Shown piece by piece: positions 36,450 through 45,127 of a DNA stretch of 64,000 bases. Position 1 is the stretch's first letter. Each line of letters begins with the position of its first letter. The position numbers and the translations under genes were made by a program. Source of the stretch: Mesorhizobium japonicum MAFF 303099. Lineage in GTDB: Bacteria; Pseudomonadota; Alphaproteobacteria; Rhizobiales; Rhizobiaceae. The notes under the pieces were generated by a model. That model worked only from the letters and a program-made list of their open reading frames with translations. It ran no database searches and was not told where the DNA came from. The stretch is taken from the NCBI RefSeq assembly GCF_000009625.1, contig NC_002678.2, positions 4,558,001 to 4,622,000 of the forward strand. The letters are read 5' to 3'.

Positions 36450-37253
36450 TCAGGCCTGCAGTGAAGATTCTTCCTTTGCCGTCTTGCGGGCGACGATCAG
36501 CGTCACGCCCGCGGTCTCCAACATCTTGGCTTCACGATCCTCGATCCCGTCATCGGTGATGACGGTGGCGATGCGCGACAACCCGCACAGGATCAGGCTG
36601 GAGCGCTTGCGGAATTTCGAGGAATCGACCAGCACCACCAGCTCGTCGGCCTGGTCGATCAGCTTCTGCTCCGCCTGGATCAGCAGCGGGTCGCCTTCCA
36701 TCAGGCCGAGCGGTCCCAACCCTTGCGCGCCCATGAACATGCGGCGCGCATAGAAATTGCGCGTCACGTCATTGTCGAAGGGCGACAGGATGATGTTCTG
36801 CTCGCGATAGATGGTGCCGCCCGACAGCATCACCGTGTTCTTCGAGTGCTTGAGCAGATGCTCGGCGATCGGGAACGAATTGGTGAAGATCGGCATGCGC
36901 CGCCCAGTCAGGAAATGCACCATCTGGAAAGTGGTGGTGCCACCATTGATGATGATCGGCTCGCCATCCCCGCACAATTCGACCGCTTCCCGGGCGATCG
37001 CCCGCTTCTGCGAAGCGTTGATCGTTTCGTTGACGGAAAAGGGCCGGCCGGCCAGGCCGATGAATTGCGGCGGCGAGATCGCCTCGGCGCCACCGCGCAC
37101 CCGGCGCAGGCGCTTTTGCACGTGCAGAGCCGCGATATCGCGCCGGATCGTCGCCTCGGACGACTCCGTCAGGTCGACCATCTCCTGCACCGTCACCACA
37201 GGCTTTTCCTGGACGGCGGACAGAATGATCCTATGACGCTCTTTTTCGTGCAT
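36450..37253 (-). CDS. rhaR: DeoR-family regulator of rhamnose genes
   Basis: Repressor of 267 residues from the ATG at 37253, preceded by a strong AGGGAGGA motif. The N-terminal winged helix is RHRIILSAVQEKPVVTVQEM, then VDLTESSEATIRRDIAAL, with RLRRVRGGAEA, the DeoR signature. The C-terminal sugar-phosphate sensor domain carries DGEPIIINGGTTTFQMVHFL, SGGTIYREQN and VVLVDSSKFRKRSSLILCGL. It heads the minus-strand rha unit, and in R. leguminosarum its counterpart represses both rha transcripts. Confidence 0.93.
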   Translation of the reverse strand: MHEKERHRIILSAVQEKPVVTVQEMVDLTESSEATIRRDIAALHVQKRLRRVRGGAEAISPPQFIGLAGRPFSVNETINASQKRAIAREAVELCGDGEPIIINGGTTTFQMVHFLTGRRMPIFTNSFPIAEHLLKHSKNTVMLSGGTIYREQNIILSPFDNDVTRNFYARRMFMGAQGLGPLGLMEGDPLLIQAEQKLIDQADELVVLVDSSKFRKRSSLILCGLSRIATVITDDGIEDREAKMLETAGVTLIVARKTAKEESSLQA

Positions 37254-37437
37254 GGTTCCTCCCTGCCTGGCCATCTAGGCACTCAAAACGAGCAGTGTCA
37301 ATCATTTCCGATCATATAATTTCATTGTGCAGTGCAATATGATCGATCTTGATCGTTTATGATTGACAAGCGAGGCGCTTGCGTAGACATTCCGGGCAAA
37401 ATGGACTGCGGCTTCTTGCGTCCCAGGGAGGATACCT
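37254..37437. promoter_or_regulatory. Divergent rhaR-rhaD control region
   Basis: 184 bp between the two rha units, AT-rich at 37295-37370. GATC occurs at 37310, 37341, 37345 and 37351 within TGATC-type half-sites (ATATGATCGATCTTGATCG), good candidates for the DeoR-type operator. A possible plus-strand -35 TTGACA lies at 37363-37368 with a weak TAGACA at 37384 (15-bp spacer, shorter than ideal). Assignment is by position and pattern only. Confidence 0.5.
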
Positions 37438-39540
37438 ATGCTCGACAAGCGCTCCGGCTCGCGCCTCGCCAATCTGTGGGATGATGCGAAAGCCAAGGGG
37501 ATGAGCGATCCCGAGCTTCTGGTCTATCGCTCGAACACGCTGGGTTCCGACAAGCGCGTCACCAACTACGGCGGCGGCAACACGTCCTCCAAGATATGGC
37601 AGAAGGATCCACTCAGCGGCGAGACTGTCGAAGTGCTGTGGGTCAAGGGTTCGGGCGGCGACAGCGCCTCGATCAAACTCGACGGCTTCGCCACGCTCTA
37701 CATGGACAAATTGCGCGCGCTGAAAGGCCTTTATCGCGGCGTCGAGCATGAGGACGAGATGGTGGGATATCTGCCCCACTGCACCTTCAATCTCAATCCG
37801 CGCGCGGCCTCGATCGACACGCCGTTGCACGCCTATGTGCCGAAGCCGTTTGTCGACCACATGCATCCCGACGCCATCATCGCGATTGCCGCCGCGAAGG
37901 ATTCCAGGGCGTTGACAAAAGAAATCTTCGGCGACGCCATCGGCTGGCTGCCGTGGAAGCGGCCAGGCTTCGAGCTTGGCCTATGGCTGGAGAAGTTCTG
38001 CCTCGATCACCCCGCCGCCAAGGGCGTCATCCTCGAAAGCCACGGCCTGTTCACTTGGGGCGACACGCCCAAGGAATGCTACGAGACGACGATCTCGGTG
38101 ATCAACCAGGCGATCGAGTGGTTCGAGCGCCGCTCCGAGGGCCTCGCCATCTTCGGCGGCGAAGTGGTCAAGTCGCTCGATGCCAAGCAACGTCGCGCCA
38201 TCGCGGCGAAACTGATGCCGAAAATCCGCGGCCTGATCTCGGAAAGGAGCCACAAGCTCGGCCATTTCGACGATTCCGCCGCCGTGCTCGAATTCGTCAA
38301 CTCCAGGGATTTGCGACCGCTGGCGGCACTCGGCACCTCATGCCCCGACCATTTCCTGCGCACCAAGATACGCCCGCTGGTGATCGAGTTCGACCCGGCA
38401 AAGCCTGATGTCGATGCGGTCATTGCGCGCCTCGCCGACGACATCGCCGAATACCGCGTCGGCTACCAGGCCTACTACGACAGCTGCAAGCATCCGGACT
38501 CGCCCGCCATCCGCGATCCCAATGCCGTGGTCTATCTGATGCCTGGCGTCGGCATGTTCACCTTCGCCGGCGACAAGGCGACGGCGCGCATCTCGGGCGA
38601 GTTCTACGTCAACGCCATCAACGTCATGCGCGGCGCCTCGACTGTCTCGTCCTATGTCGGCCTGCCCGCCCAGGAAGCCTTCGATATCGAATACTGGCTG
38701 CTCGAGGATCTCAAGCTGCAGCGCATGCCGAAGCCGAAGTCGCTCGCCGGCCAGATCGCGCTGGTCACCGGCGGCGCCGGCGGCATTGGCCGGGCGACCG
38801 CCAATCGCCTGCTGCGCGAAGGCGCCTGCGTGGTGCTGGCCGACATCGACGAGGCTGCACTGGCCACCGCCAATGAGGAACTGGCCAAAACCTATGGCAA
38901 GGATTTCGTCCGCCCGGTGGTGATCAACGTCACCTCGGAAGACCAGGTGATCTCGGGCTTTGCCGAGACGGCGGTCGAGTTCGGCGGCATCGACATTCTG
39001 GTCTCCAACGCGGGTCTCGCCTCCTCGGCGCCGATCGAGGAGACGACGCTGGCGCTGTGGAACAAGAACATGGACATCTTGTCGACCGGCTATTTCCTGG
39101 TCTCGCGGGAAGCGTTCCGGCTGTTCCGGGTGCAGAAGATCGGCGGCAATGTCGTCTTCGTCGCCTCCAAGAACGGCCTTGCCGCGTCGCCGAATGCCGC
39201 CGCCTATTGCACGGCCAAGGCCGCCGAGATCCATCTCGCCCGTTGCCTGGCGCTGGAAGGCGCGGAAGCGCAGATCAGGGTCAATGTCGTCAATCCGGAC
39301 GCCGTGCTGCGCGGCTCCAAGATCTGGACCGGCGAGTGGAAGGAACAGCGCGCCGCCGCCTACAAGATGTCCACGGACGACCTCGAAGAACATTATCGCT
39401 CGCGCTCGATGCTGAAGCGCTCGGTCTTCCCGGAAGACATCGCCGAAGCGATCTATTTCTTCGCCTCCGACATGTCGGCCAAGTCGACCGGCAACATCAT
39501 CAACGTCGACGCCGGCAACGCGCAGAGCTTTACGCGCTGA
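37438..39540 (+). CDS. rhaD: Bifunctional rhamnulose-1-phosphate aldolase / short-chain dehydrogenase
   Basis: Fusion of 700 residues. Residues 1-~430 are a class II aldolase/adducin domain (VTNYGGGNTSSKIW, VKGSGGDSASIKL, and the Zn-ligand histidines in HMHPDAIIAIAAA and LESHGLFTWGDTP) that splits rhamnulose-1-phosphate into DHAP and lactaldehyde. Residues ~435-700 are a short-chain dehydrogenase (GQIALVTGGAGGIGRATANR, ILVSNAGLASSAPIEET, and the YCTAKAAEIHLARCLA active site) that would oxidise lactaldehyde to lactate. The start at 37438 has GGGAGG upstream. It is the first gene of the plus-strand rha unit. Confidence 0.95.
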   Translation: MLDKRSGSRLANLWDDAKAKGMSDPELLVYRSNTLGSDKRVTNYGGGNTSSKIWQKDPLSGETVEVLWVKGSGGDSASIKLDGFATLYMDKLRALKGLYRGVEHEDEMVGYLPHCTFNLNPRAASIDTPLHAYVPKPFVDHMHPDAIIAIAAAKDSRALTKEIFGDAIGWLPWKRPGFELGLWLEKFCLDHPAAKGVILESHGLFTWGDTPKECYETTISVINQAIEWFERRSEGLAIFGGEVVKSLDAKQRRAIAAKLMPKIRGLISERSHKLGHFDDSAAVLEFVNSRDLRPLAALGTSCPDHFLRTKIRPLVIEFDPAKPDVDAVIARLADDIAEYRVGYQAYYDSCKHPDSPAIRDPNAVVYLMPGVGMFTFAGDKATARISGEFYVNAINVMRGASTVSSYVGLPAQEAFDIEYWLLEDLKLQRMPKPKSLAGQIALVTGGAGGIGRATANRLLREGACVVLADIDEAALATANEELAKTYGKDFVRPVVINVTSEDQVISGFAETAVEFGGIDILVSNAGLASSAPIEETTLALWNKNMDILSTGYFLVSREAFRLFRVQKIGGNVVFVASKNGLAASPNAAAYCTAKAAEIHLARCLALEGAEAQIRVNVVNPDAVLRGSKIWTGEWKEQRAAAYKMSTDDLEEHYRSRSMLKRSVFPEDIAEAIYFFASDMSAKSTGNIINVDAGNAQSFTR

Positions 39541-39554
39541 TTTGGAGCGCTTCC

Positions 39555-39579
39555 CTTCTCCCCGTTTCACGGGGAGAAG
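39555..39579. repeat. REP-like hairpin between rhaD and rhaI
   Basis: Perfect stem CTTCTCCCC / GGGGAGAAG with a GTTTCAC loop, followed by GTGGGCCGAAGGGCCGGATG. This is a hairpin-plus-tail module that I recognise as very common in rhizobial intergenic regions. It sits inside the rhaDI transcript and may modulate relative expression. Confidence 0.75.
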
Positions 39580-39642
39580 GTGGGCCGAAGGGCCGGATGA
39601 GGGGCGGCGCCAGCCGAACATATTCTTGGGAGGAACCTGCAC

Positions 39643-40935
39643 TTGTCCGAAACCATCATTTCCGCCGAAGTCGTCGAAAAAAATAACGCCGCCCGCAAGC
39701 CCGACCTCGAGCGCGACTACGCCTCGCTCGGCGAGCGTCTCGACCGTCGCGGCATTGCCATCGACGCCATCCGCGCCAAGGTCGAGAAATTTGCGGTCGC
39801 CATCCCCTCCTGGGGCGTCGGCACCGGCGGCACGCGCTTTGCCCGCTTTCCCGGCGCCGGCGAGCCGCGCGATATTTTCGACAAGATCGAGGATTGCGCC
39901 GTCATCAGTCAGCTGACGCAGGCGACACCGACCGTCTCGTTGCACATTCCGTGGGACAAGGCCGACCCGAACCGGCTGAAGCAGGCGGCCTCGCGCTTCG
40001 GCCTCGGCTTCGACGCGATGAATTCCAACACCTTCTCCGATGCCCGCGACCAGAAACTCTCCTACAAATTCGGCTCGCTGTCGCATGCCGATGCCGGCAC
40101 CCGCCGGCAGGCGGTCGAGCACAATCTCGAATGCATCGAGATCGGCAAGACGCTCGGCTCCAAGGCGCTGACGGTGTGGATCGGCGACGGCTCGAATTTT
40201 CCCGGCCAAGTCAATTTCGCCAGAGCGTTCGAGCGCTACCTCGACGCCATGAAGGCGGTTTATGCCGGGCTGCCCGCCGACTGGAAACTGTTCACCGAAC
40301 ACAAGATGTACGAGCCGGCCTTCTATTCCACGGTCGTGCAGGACTGGGGTACCAACTACCTTATCGCCAAGGAATTGGGCGACAGGGCTTTCTGCCTCGT
40401 CGATCTCGGCCACCATGCGCCGAACGTCAACATCGAGATGATCGTGTCGCGGCTGATCCAGTTCAAGAAACTCGGCGGCTTCCACTTCAACGATTCGAAA
40501 TATGGCGACGACGATCTCGACGCCGGTTCGATCGATCCTTACCGGCTGTTCCTGGTCTTCAACGAACTGGTCGATGCCGAACTGTCCGGCGCCGAAGGTT
40601 TCGATCCCGCCCACATGCTCGACCAGAGCCACAACGTCACCGATCCGATCGAAAGCCTGATGCTGTCGGCGGTCGAGGTGCAGCGCGCCTATGCGCAGGC
40701 GCTGCTGGTCGACCGCAAGGCGCTCGAAGGTTTTCAGGACGGCAATGACGCGCTGATGGCGACGCAGACGCTGAAGGCGGCCTACCGCACCGATGTCGAG
40801 CCGATCCTGGCCATGGCGCGGCTGAAAACCGGGGGCGCCATCGATCCGGTCGCCACCTACCGGGCGGCGGGCTACCGCGCCAAGGTCGCGGCCGAACGCC
40901 CGGCTGTCACCGGCGGCAGCGGCGGGATTGTCTGA
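39643..40935 (+). CDS. rhaI: L-rhamnose isomerase (xylose-isomerase-like fold)
   Basis: Converts L-rhamnose to L-rhamnulose. 430 residues, TTG start with GGGAGG nine bases upstream. It shows VAIPSWGVGTGGTRFARFPG, VSLHIPWDKADPNRLKQAAS, and the metal and active-site segments LFTEHKMYEPAFYSTVVQDW, LVDLGHHAPNVNIEMIVSRL and FHFNDSKYGDDDLDAGSIDP. This is the rhizobial/Pseudomonas type isomerase, distinct from E. coli RhaA. It is the second gene of the rhaDI unit. Confidence 0.95.
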   Translation: MSETIISAEVVEKNNAARKPDLERDYASLGERLDRRGIAIDAIRAKVEKFAVAIPSWGVGTGGTRFARFPGAGEPRDIFDKIEDCAVISQLTQATPTVSLHIPWDKADPNRLKQAASRFGLGFDAMNSNTFSDARDQKLSYKFGSLSHADAGTRRQAVEHNLECIEIGKTLGSKALTVWIGDGSNFPGQVNFARAFERYLDAMKAVYAGLPADWKLFTEHKMYEPAFYSTVVQDWGTNYLIAKELGDRAFCLVDLGHHAPNVNIEMIVSRLIQFKKLGGFHFNDSKYGDDDLDAGSIDPYRLFLVFNELVDAELSGAEGFDPAHMLDQSHNVTDPIESLMLSAVEVQRAYAQALLVDRKALEGFQDGNDALMATQTLKAAYRTDVEPILAMARLKTGGAIDPVATYRAAGYRAKVAAERPAVTGGSGGIV

Positions 40936-41034
40936 CGCGCCTGACATCCGAATTGATCCGCCTGGCCCATCGTTGATGGTGGACACGGCCGCAGCGACGG
41001 GTTCTTCTAGGCGTCCCCGCCAGGAGAACCCGCC

Positions 41035-42774
41035 ATGCACGTCACCCGTCGGACACTGATCGCCGCCAGTCTTTCCATCACCTTTGCCCTGGCGCCATTG
41101 ACCAGCGTCTTCGCCGCGTCGCCGGCGCCGGCCAAGGGCGAGCACGGCATGGTGGTCACGGCCCAGCACCTGGCGTCGGAAGTCGGCGTCGAGGTCTTGA
41201 AGAAGGGCGGCAATGCCGTCGATGCGGCGGTCGCCGTCGGCTATGCGCTGGCCGTCGTCTACCCCAATGCCGGCAATATCGGCGGCGGCGGCTTCATGAC
41301 CATCCGGTTCGCCGATGGCAAATCGACCTTCCTCGATTTTCGAGAGCGCGCGCCGCTGGCCGCGACCAAGACCATGTATCTCGACAAGGATGGCAATCCG
41401 GTGAAGGGCGCCAGCCTCGACGGCTATCTCGCCGTCGGCGTGCCGGGCTCGGTGGCCGGTTTCGAAATAGCGCGCGAGAAATATGGCACACTCTCAAGGC
41501 AAGACCTGATGGCGCCGGCGATCGGCTATGCCAAGGATGGGTTCATCCTCAATCAGGGCGATGCCGCCTCGTTCGCCGGCAGCGCGGATCGGCTGGCGAA
41601 GAACGCGGCCGCGGCCGCAGCCTTCCTGAAACCCGATGGCAAGCCCTACGGCATCGGCGAGCGGCTCACCCAACCGGACCTTGCCGCCTCGCTTTCGGCG
41701 ATATCCGAGAAAGGTCCCGACGCCTTCTACAAGGGCGCCATCGCCGACGCCATCGTCAAGGCGAGTGGCGCCAAGGGCGGCATCCTGGCCAAGCAGGATT
41801 TCGAGCAATATGCGGTGCGTGAACTGAAACCGGTCACTTGCTCCTATCGCGGCTATGAGATCACTTCCTCGCCGCCGCCAAGCTCCGGTGGCGTCATCAT
41901 CTGCGAAATCCTCAACGTGCTGGAAGGCTACCCGCTGTCTTATCTCGGCGCCGGTTCGGCCGAGACGGTGCATGTCATGGTCGAGGCGATGCGCCATGCC
42001 TATGTCGACCGCAACTCCGCGCTCGGCGATCCCGATTTCGTCGACAATCCGGTCTCGAAATTGCTGGATAAAGCCTACGCCAAGGGCATCCGCGACAAGA
42101 TCGACCCGTTCCGGGCCGGCGTGTCGCAGGACCTGATGCCGAAGGGTTTCGGCGAGTCGAAGGAGACGACGCACTATTCGATCATCGACAAGGATGGCAA
42201 CGCGGTCGCGGTCACCTACACGCTGAACGGCTCCTTCGGCGCCGGCGTCGTCGCCGACGGCACCGGCATCCTACTCAACAACGAGATGGACGATTTCACC
42301 CAGAAGCCGGGCGTGCCTAACCTCTATGGGTTGGTCCAGGGCGAGGCCAATGCCATTCAGCCGAAGAAGACGCCGCTGTCATCGATGAGCCCGACCATCG
42401 TGGCCAGGGACGGCAAGCCGTTCATGGTCATCGGCAGCCCGGGCGGCTCGCGCATCATCACCATCACGCTTGAAGCGATCGTCAACGTCATCGACCATGG
42501 CATGAACATCCAGGAAGCGATCGACGCGCCGCGCATCCACCATCAATGGCTGCCCGATAAGGTCTATGTCGAGCCGTTCGGCCTGTCGCCGGACACCGAA
42601 AGGCTGTTGGCCGGCATGGGCTACCACCTTGATCTCGGCGACCAGACCTGGGGCCAGGCGGCCGGCATCTTGGTCGGCGGCAAAAGCCTCGCGGAGATCG
42701 AGAAAGGCGGCGGCGCGCGCTACAATGGCGCCATCGACAGCCGGGCGGCCTCTGGCGAGGCGCTCGGATATTGA
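41035..42774 (+). CDS. ggt: Gamma-glutamyltransferase (periplasmic)
   Basis: Ntn-hydrolase precursor of 579 residues that cleaves the gamma-glutamyl bond of glutathione and related compounds. The signal peptide MHVTRRTLIAASLSITFALA ends near VFAAS. The large subunit has EHGMVVTAQHLASEVGVEVL, GGNAVDAAVAVGYALAVVYP, NAGNIGGGGFMTIRF and FLDFRERAPLAA with the gamma-glutamyl-binding Arg. Autocleavage is expected before the Thr in KETTHYSIIDKDGNAVAVTY, and LSSMSPTIVARDGKPFMVIG and GSPGGSRIITI lie in the small subunit. Start ATG 41035 has AGGAG upstream. It ends close to a convergent small gene. Confidence 0.96.
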   Translation: MHVTRRTLIAASLSITFALAPLTSVFAASPAPAKGEHGMVVTAQHLASEVGVEVLKKGGNAVDAAVAVGYALAVVYPNAGNIGGGGFMTIRFADGKSTFLDFRERAPLAATKTMYLDKDGNPVKGASLDGYLAVGVPGSVAGFEIAREKYGTLSRQDLMAPAIGYAKDGFILNQGDAASFAGSADRLAKNAAAAAAFLKPDGKPYGIGERLTQPDLAASLSAISEKGPDAFYKGAIADAIVKASGAKGGILAKQDFEQYAVRELKPVTCSYRGYEITSSPPPSSGGVIICEILNVLEGYPLSYLGAGSAETVHVMVEAMRHAYVDRNSALGDPDFVDNPVSKLLDKAYAKGIRDKIDPFRAGVSQDLMPKGFGESKETTHYSIIDKDGNAVAVTYTLNGSFGAGVVADGTGILLNNEMDDFTQKPGVPNLYGLVQGEANAIQPKKTPLSSMSPTIVARDGKPFMVIGSPGGSRIITITLEAIVNVIDHGMNIQEAIDAPRIHHQWLPDKVYVEPFGLSPDTERLLAGMGYHLDLGDQTWGQAAGILVGGKSLAEIEKGGGARYNGAIDSRAASGEALGY

Positions 42775-42819
42775 TGCCGGCGTGGACTCCCGGACAGGCT
42801 CACGGCCCGACAAGAACCG

Positions 42820-43161
42820 TCAGGTAACCAGCGTGATGGTCGATGCGATCAGCATCAGGGCGGCGATGCCGACGAACAGCGCGTAGATGCGCGGCCGGTC
42901 AAGCAGAAGCGCGTTTCCGGAGATCCAGGCCGATGTGGCGCCGCCAAGCGCGAAGAGGAACCCGTTGCGATGGCCGAAGGTCATCGACGCGGCCATCAGC
43001 CCGCCGATGATCAGGGCGCCGAACACGATGATCACGGCGACCGCGTATTTCTCGAAATCATTGTTGCCGATCCCTGGCCCGATCGCATTCAGATTGGGCA
43101 GGTCGTCCGGATCGAAGGGGTTCGCCGACCCATATTCGTCTTGACCGATCGATTCTCGCAT
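42820..43161 (-). CDS. Small membrane protein with three hydrophobic helices
   Basis: Protein of 113 residues from the ATG at 43161 (GGAG eight bases upstream). An acidic N-terminal tail (RESIGQDEYGSANPFDPDDL) precedes three hydrophobic helices: VAVIIVFGALIIGGLMAASM, FLFALGGATSAWISGNALLL and YALFVGIAALMLIASTITLV. I do not recognise a family. It is isolated, converging on ggt. Confidence 0.65.
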   Translation of the reverse strand: MRESIGQDEYGSANPFDPDDLPNLNAIGPGIGNNDFEKYAVAVIIVFGALIIGGLMAASMTFGHRNGFLFALGGATSAWISGNALLLDRPRIYALFVGIAALMLIASTITLVT

Positions 43162-43545
43162 CACTCGTTCTCCGCAGACCGGCAACAAACCATCAACACT
43201 TGCCGAGCGCAACCCGATCGCATGTCCCTCTCTGGGTCCCCCGTCACCTTCAACACGTTCCGGCGACGCTTGTCACCGGTTTTCCGGCCGCCTGTCTCAA
43301 ATGCAACACGTGTCCGCGTTCGGATGGCGCGCGACCATTCTATTCTATTTGGACCGAGTTCGCGGGGAAAAGATGATGCCGAGCGTCAATTTCAGCGCCG
43401 CAACGCCCTGCGCGACTGCGGCGGGGAGTCGCAGCGCTGGGCGTGAGGCGCGCAATTTTTGACTGGGAAGGCGTTCGCGGTGCGGGAAAGGAATACCGCC
43501 CTTGGTGAACGCCTGCCTCGGCAAGATGCTGGGCACCTGGCGCCC
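43162..43545. other. Intergenic region, nothing recognised
   Basis: 384 bases between two minus-strand genes. Short frames exist on both strands but none has a ribosome binding site or recognisable product. No clear hairpin-plus-T-tract was found. Confidence 0.4.
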
Positions 43546-44034
43546 TCATTCCTGTGAAGGGGAGGCGCTCAATCGACGATAGGGGACGCCATCGAAGCTT
43601 GCCGTCACAAAATCCGTGACGGACATCTTGCGCTTGCGTCCGTCGCTGCAGGCGTAGACCGGCCAACCGGCATCGCTGCATTCGCTGGCAGCGCAGATAC
43701 GCGCCAGGCAGTTGCCGACAGTCAATCGGAAGCCGCCCTTGCCGGCGAAGCCTTGCAACAAGCTGCCGTCCGCCGCGCGCCAGGTCCGCGCGCGGAATTC
43801 CGCCCGCAAAAGCAATGGTTCGAGAGAGACCGCAAGATCGGTTTCGCCGGCACGTCCTGCGAACTGCAGACGGAAGCGCGCCATTGCAGTCGTGTATGCG
43901 GTCACAAGATCCGATTCGCGAAGATAGGAGATCGGCAGGTTGGAGCGGTCAAGCAGATGAGACATGCGCTCGCTGGCCTCGACCGGCATCAGCAAGGCAA
44001 CAAGGATAAAAAGGGCGAAGCAAGCTCGCGACAT
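43546..44034 (-). CDS. Secreted cysteine-containing protein of unknown function
   Basis: Protein of 162 residues from the ATG at 44034. A signal peptide (MSRACFALFILVALLMPVEA) precedes SERMSHLLDRSNLPISYLRE and a mature domain with EPLLLRAEFRARTWRAADGS. Four cysteines follow (NCLARICAASECSD and VYACSDG) near a basic stretch, and it ends VTDFVTASFDGVPYRRLSAS. The clustered Cys suggest two disulfides in the periplasm. Upstream in-frame ATG codons exist (frame open to 44259) but the signal peptide fixes the likely start. No family recognised. Confidence 0.6.
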   Translation of the reverse strand: MSRACFALFILVALLMPVEASERMSHLLDRSNLPISYLRESDLVTAYTTAMARFRLQFAGRAGETDLAVSLEPLLLRAEFRARTWRAADGSLLQGFAGKGGFRLTVGNCLARICAASECSDAGWPVYACSDGRKRKMSVTDFVTASFDGVPYRRLSASPSQE

Positions 44035-44280
44035 TTTCCAGCAGCCATATCGATCTCGGCCTGCCGGTTTGGCCCCGGTTGCCCCCAGTAACATCCCGCC
44101 AATCGTCGCCCTGTGCAAGCCGCTTGCTGAGGCAGTCCAAGGCGGCCGAGTGTGCAATTCGCAAGGCCACCGCGCCTGGAGCCGAAGAGGTGACCCGCAT
44201 CGACGAATTTGCGCGGGCAATGGCGAGGCATACTCGGCGTTTGCGGCAAAGAGGAACACCTGCCGTCAGCCAGGGGTTCC

Positions 44281-44721
44281 TTAGCTGGCGCGGCCCGGCG
44301 GCAGCTCAAACAGGTTGGCGCCGTTCTCCTGGCCGCGCTCGACATAGCCGATAATGCCGAACCATCGGGCGACGTCAGGACCCTGCAGCCAGCTGCGCGA
44401 GTGGATGGGAAGGTTGCCGGCGAGCGCCTGGATGTGCCTGATATGCCGCTTGCAGAAGCGCACGGTCGAGGCGCGGAAGAAGTCCTCCTGCGCGGCAAAC
44501 AGCGTATCGGCGGCGTCGCTGTTCTCATGCCAGGCGATGATCGCCACGGCCTTCTCGCCCTCGACCAGCGCGTGCGCCCGGCCTTCCTTCAGATTCATCA
44601 TCAGATTGTCATAGGCGATCTTGCGGTCCTTGCCGGCCGCCGCGTATTCCTCCGACATCCGCTTGGACAGGCCATGAAAGACATCCTCGAGATCCCCGAG
44701 CGTTGCTGCGCGTGCTCTCAT
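44281..44721 (-). CDS. Putative GNAT-like acetyltransferase
   Basis: Protein of 146 residues with an ideal GGAGG four bases before the ATG at 44721. The N-terminus MRARAATLGDLEDVFHGLSK resembles the first strand and helix of GNAT proteins. HALVEGEKAVAIIAWHENSD would be the central hairpin, and ARWFGIIGYVERGQENGANL the last helix and strand. It lacks an obvious QxxGxG/A acetyl-CoA loop, so it may be one of the phage-type degenerate GNATs. Low certainty on function, good certainty that it is a gene. Confidence 0.6.
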   Translation of the reverse strand: MRARAATLGDLEDVFHGLSKRMSEEYAAAGKDRKIAYDNLMMNLKEGRAHALVEGEKAVAIIAWHENSDAADTLFAAQEDFFRASTVRFCKRHIRHIQALAGNLPIHSRSWLQGPDVARWFGIIGYVERGQENGANLFELPPGRAS

Positions 44722-45123
44722 TTCACCTCCTGCAGCCCCGGCAGGGAGTTTGCCCTAAGGGTGAGGGATCACCAAGCAAATCGAATCCGCTGAATGGCCA
44801 ATGAGAGCAAAGCTGTTTCGCTCGGCGAGTCGCCTGGTCGCGCAACAGGGCCAAGTCCTGAAGTTGCGCAACTGCCCACTGAGCGGTGCACATCACACTG
44901 CGACCTCCTCATTTGGGTCGGCTCGGCATTGCCTCAGGTGGGCTCGATCATATCGAGCGTTGCTGCATTGCTTCAGCGGCAGACGACCGCTGAAGCTCTG
45001 TTCGCAGGAAGAGCGAAGCTCCGTTGGAGCGGACACCGTTTCACAGAAACGGCGAACCGCTCTAACTCATTGTTTTGACGCAATTCCGGAGGGAAAACCG
45101 CTCACACTTTTCCTGGAATTGCT
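44722..45123. other. Intergenic region largely filled by a dispersed repeat
   Basis: About 400 bases between minus-strand genes. The right quarter is the dispersed repeat at 45026-45127. The rest (44722-45025) shows no supported gene. Confidence 0.45.
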
Positions 45124-45127
45124 CTAG
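45026..45127. repeat. Dispersed ~100-nt intergenic repeat, copy 2 (inverted)
   Basis: Reverse-orientation relative of 22853-22957: GGAGCGGACACCGTTTCACA...GAACCGCTCTA, then GACGCAATTCCGGAGGG and CACTTTTCCTGGAATTGCTC, ending TCTAG. Its last bases contain the stop codon (TAG on the minus strand, 45124-45126) of the alpha/beta-hydrolase gene, so the repeat abuts and ends that reading frame. Confidence 0.85.

Noticed and set aside
38338..41169. 943-residue open frame on the minus strand
   Set aside because: It lies antisense to rhaD, rhaI and the start of ggt, which are firmly identified. Its translation is low-complexity Arg/Gly/Asp-rich, as expected for the complement of high-GC codons.
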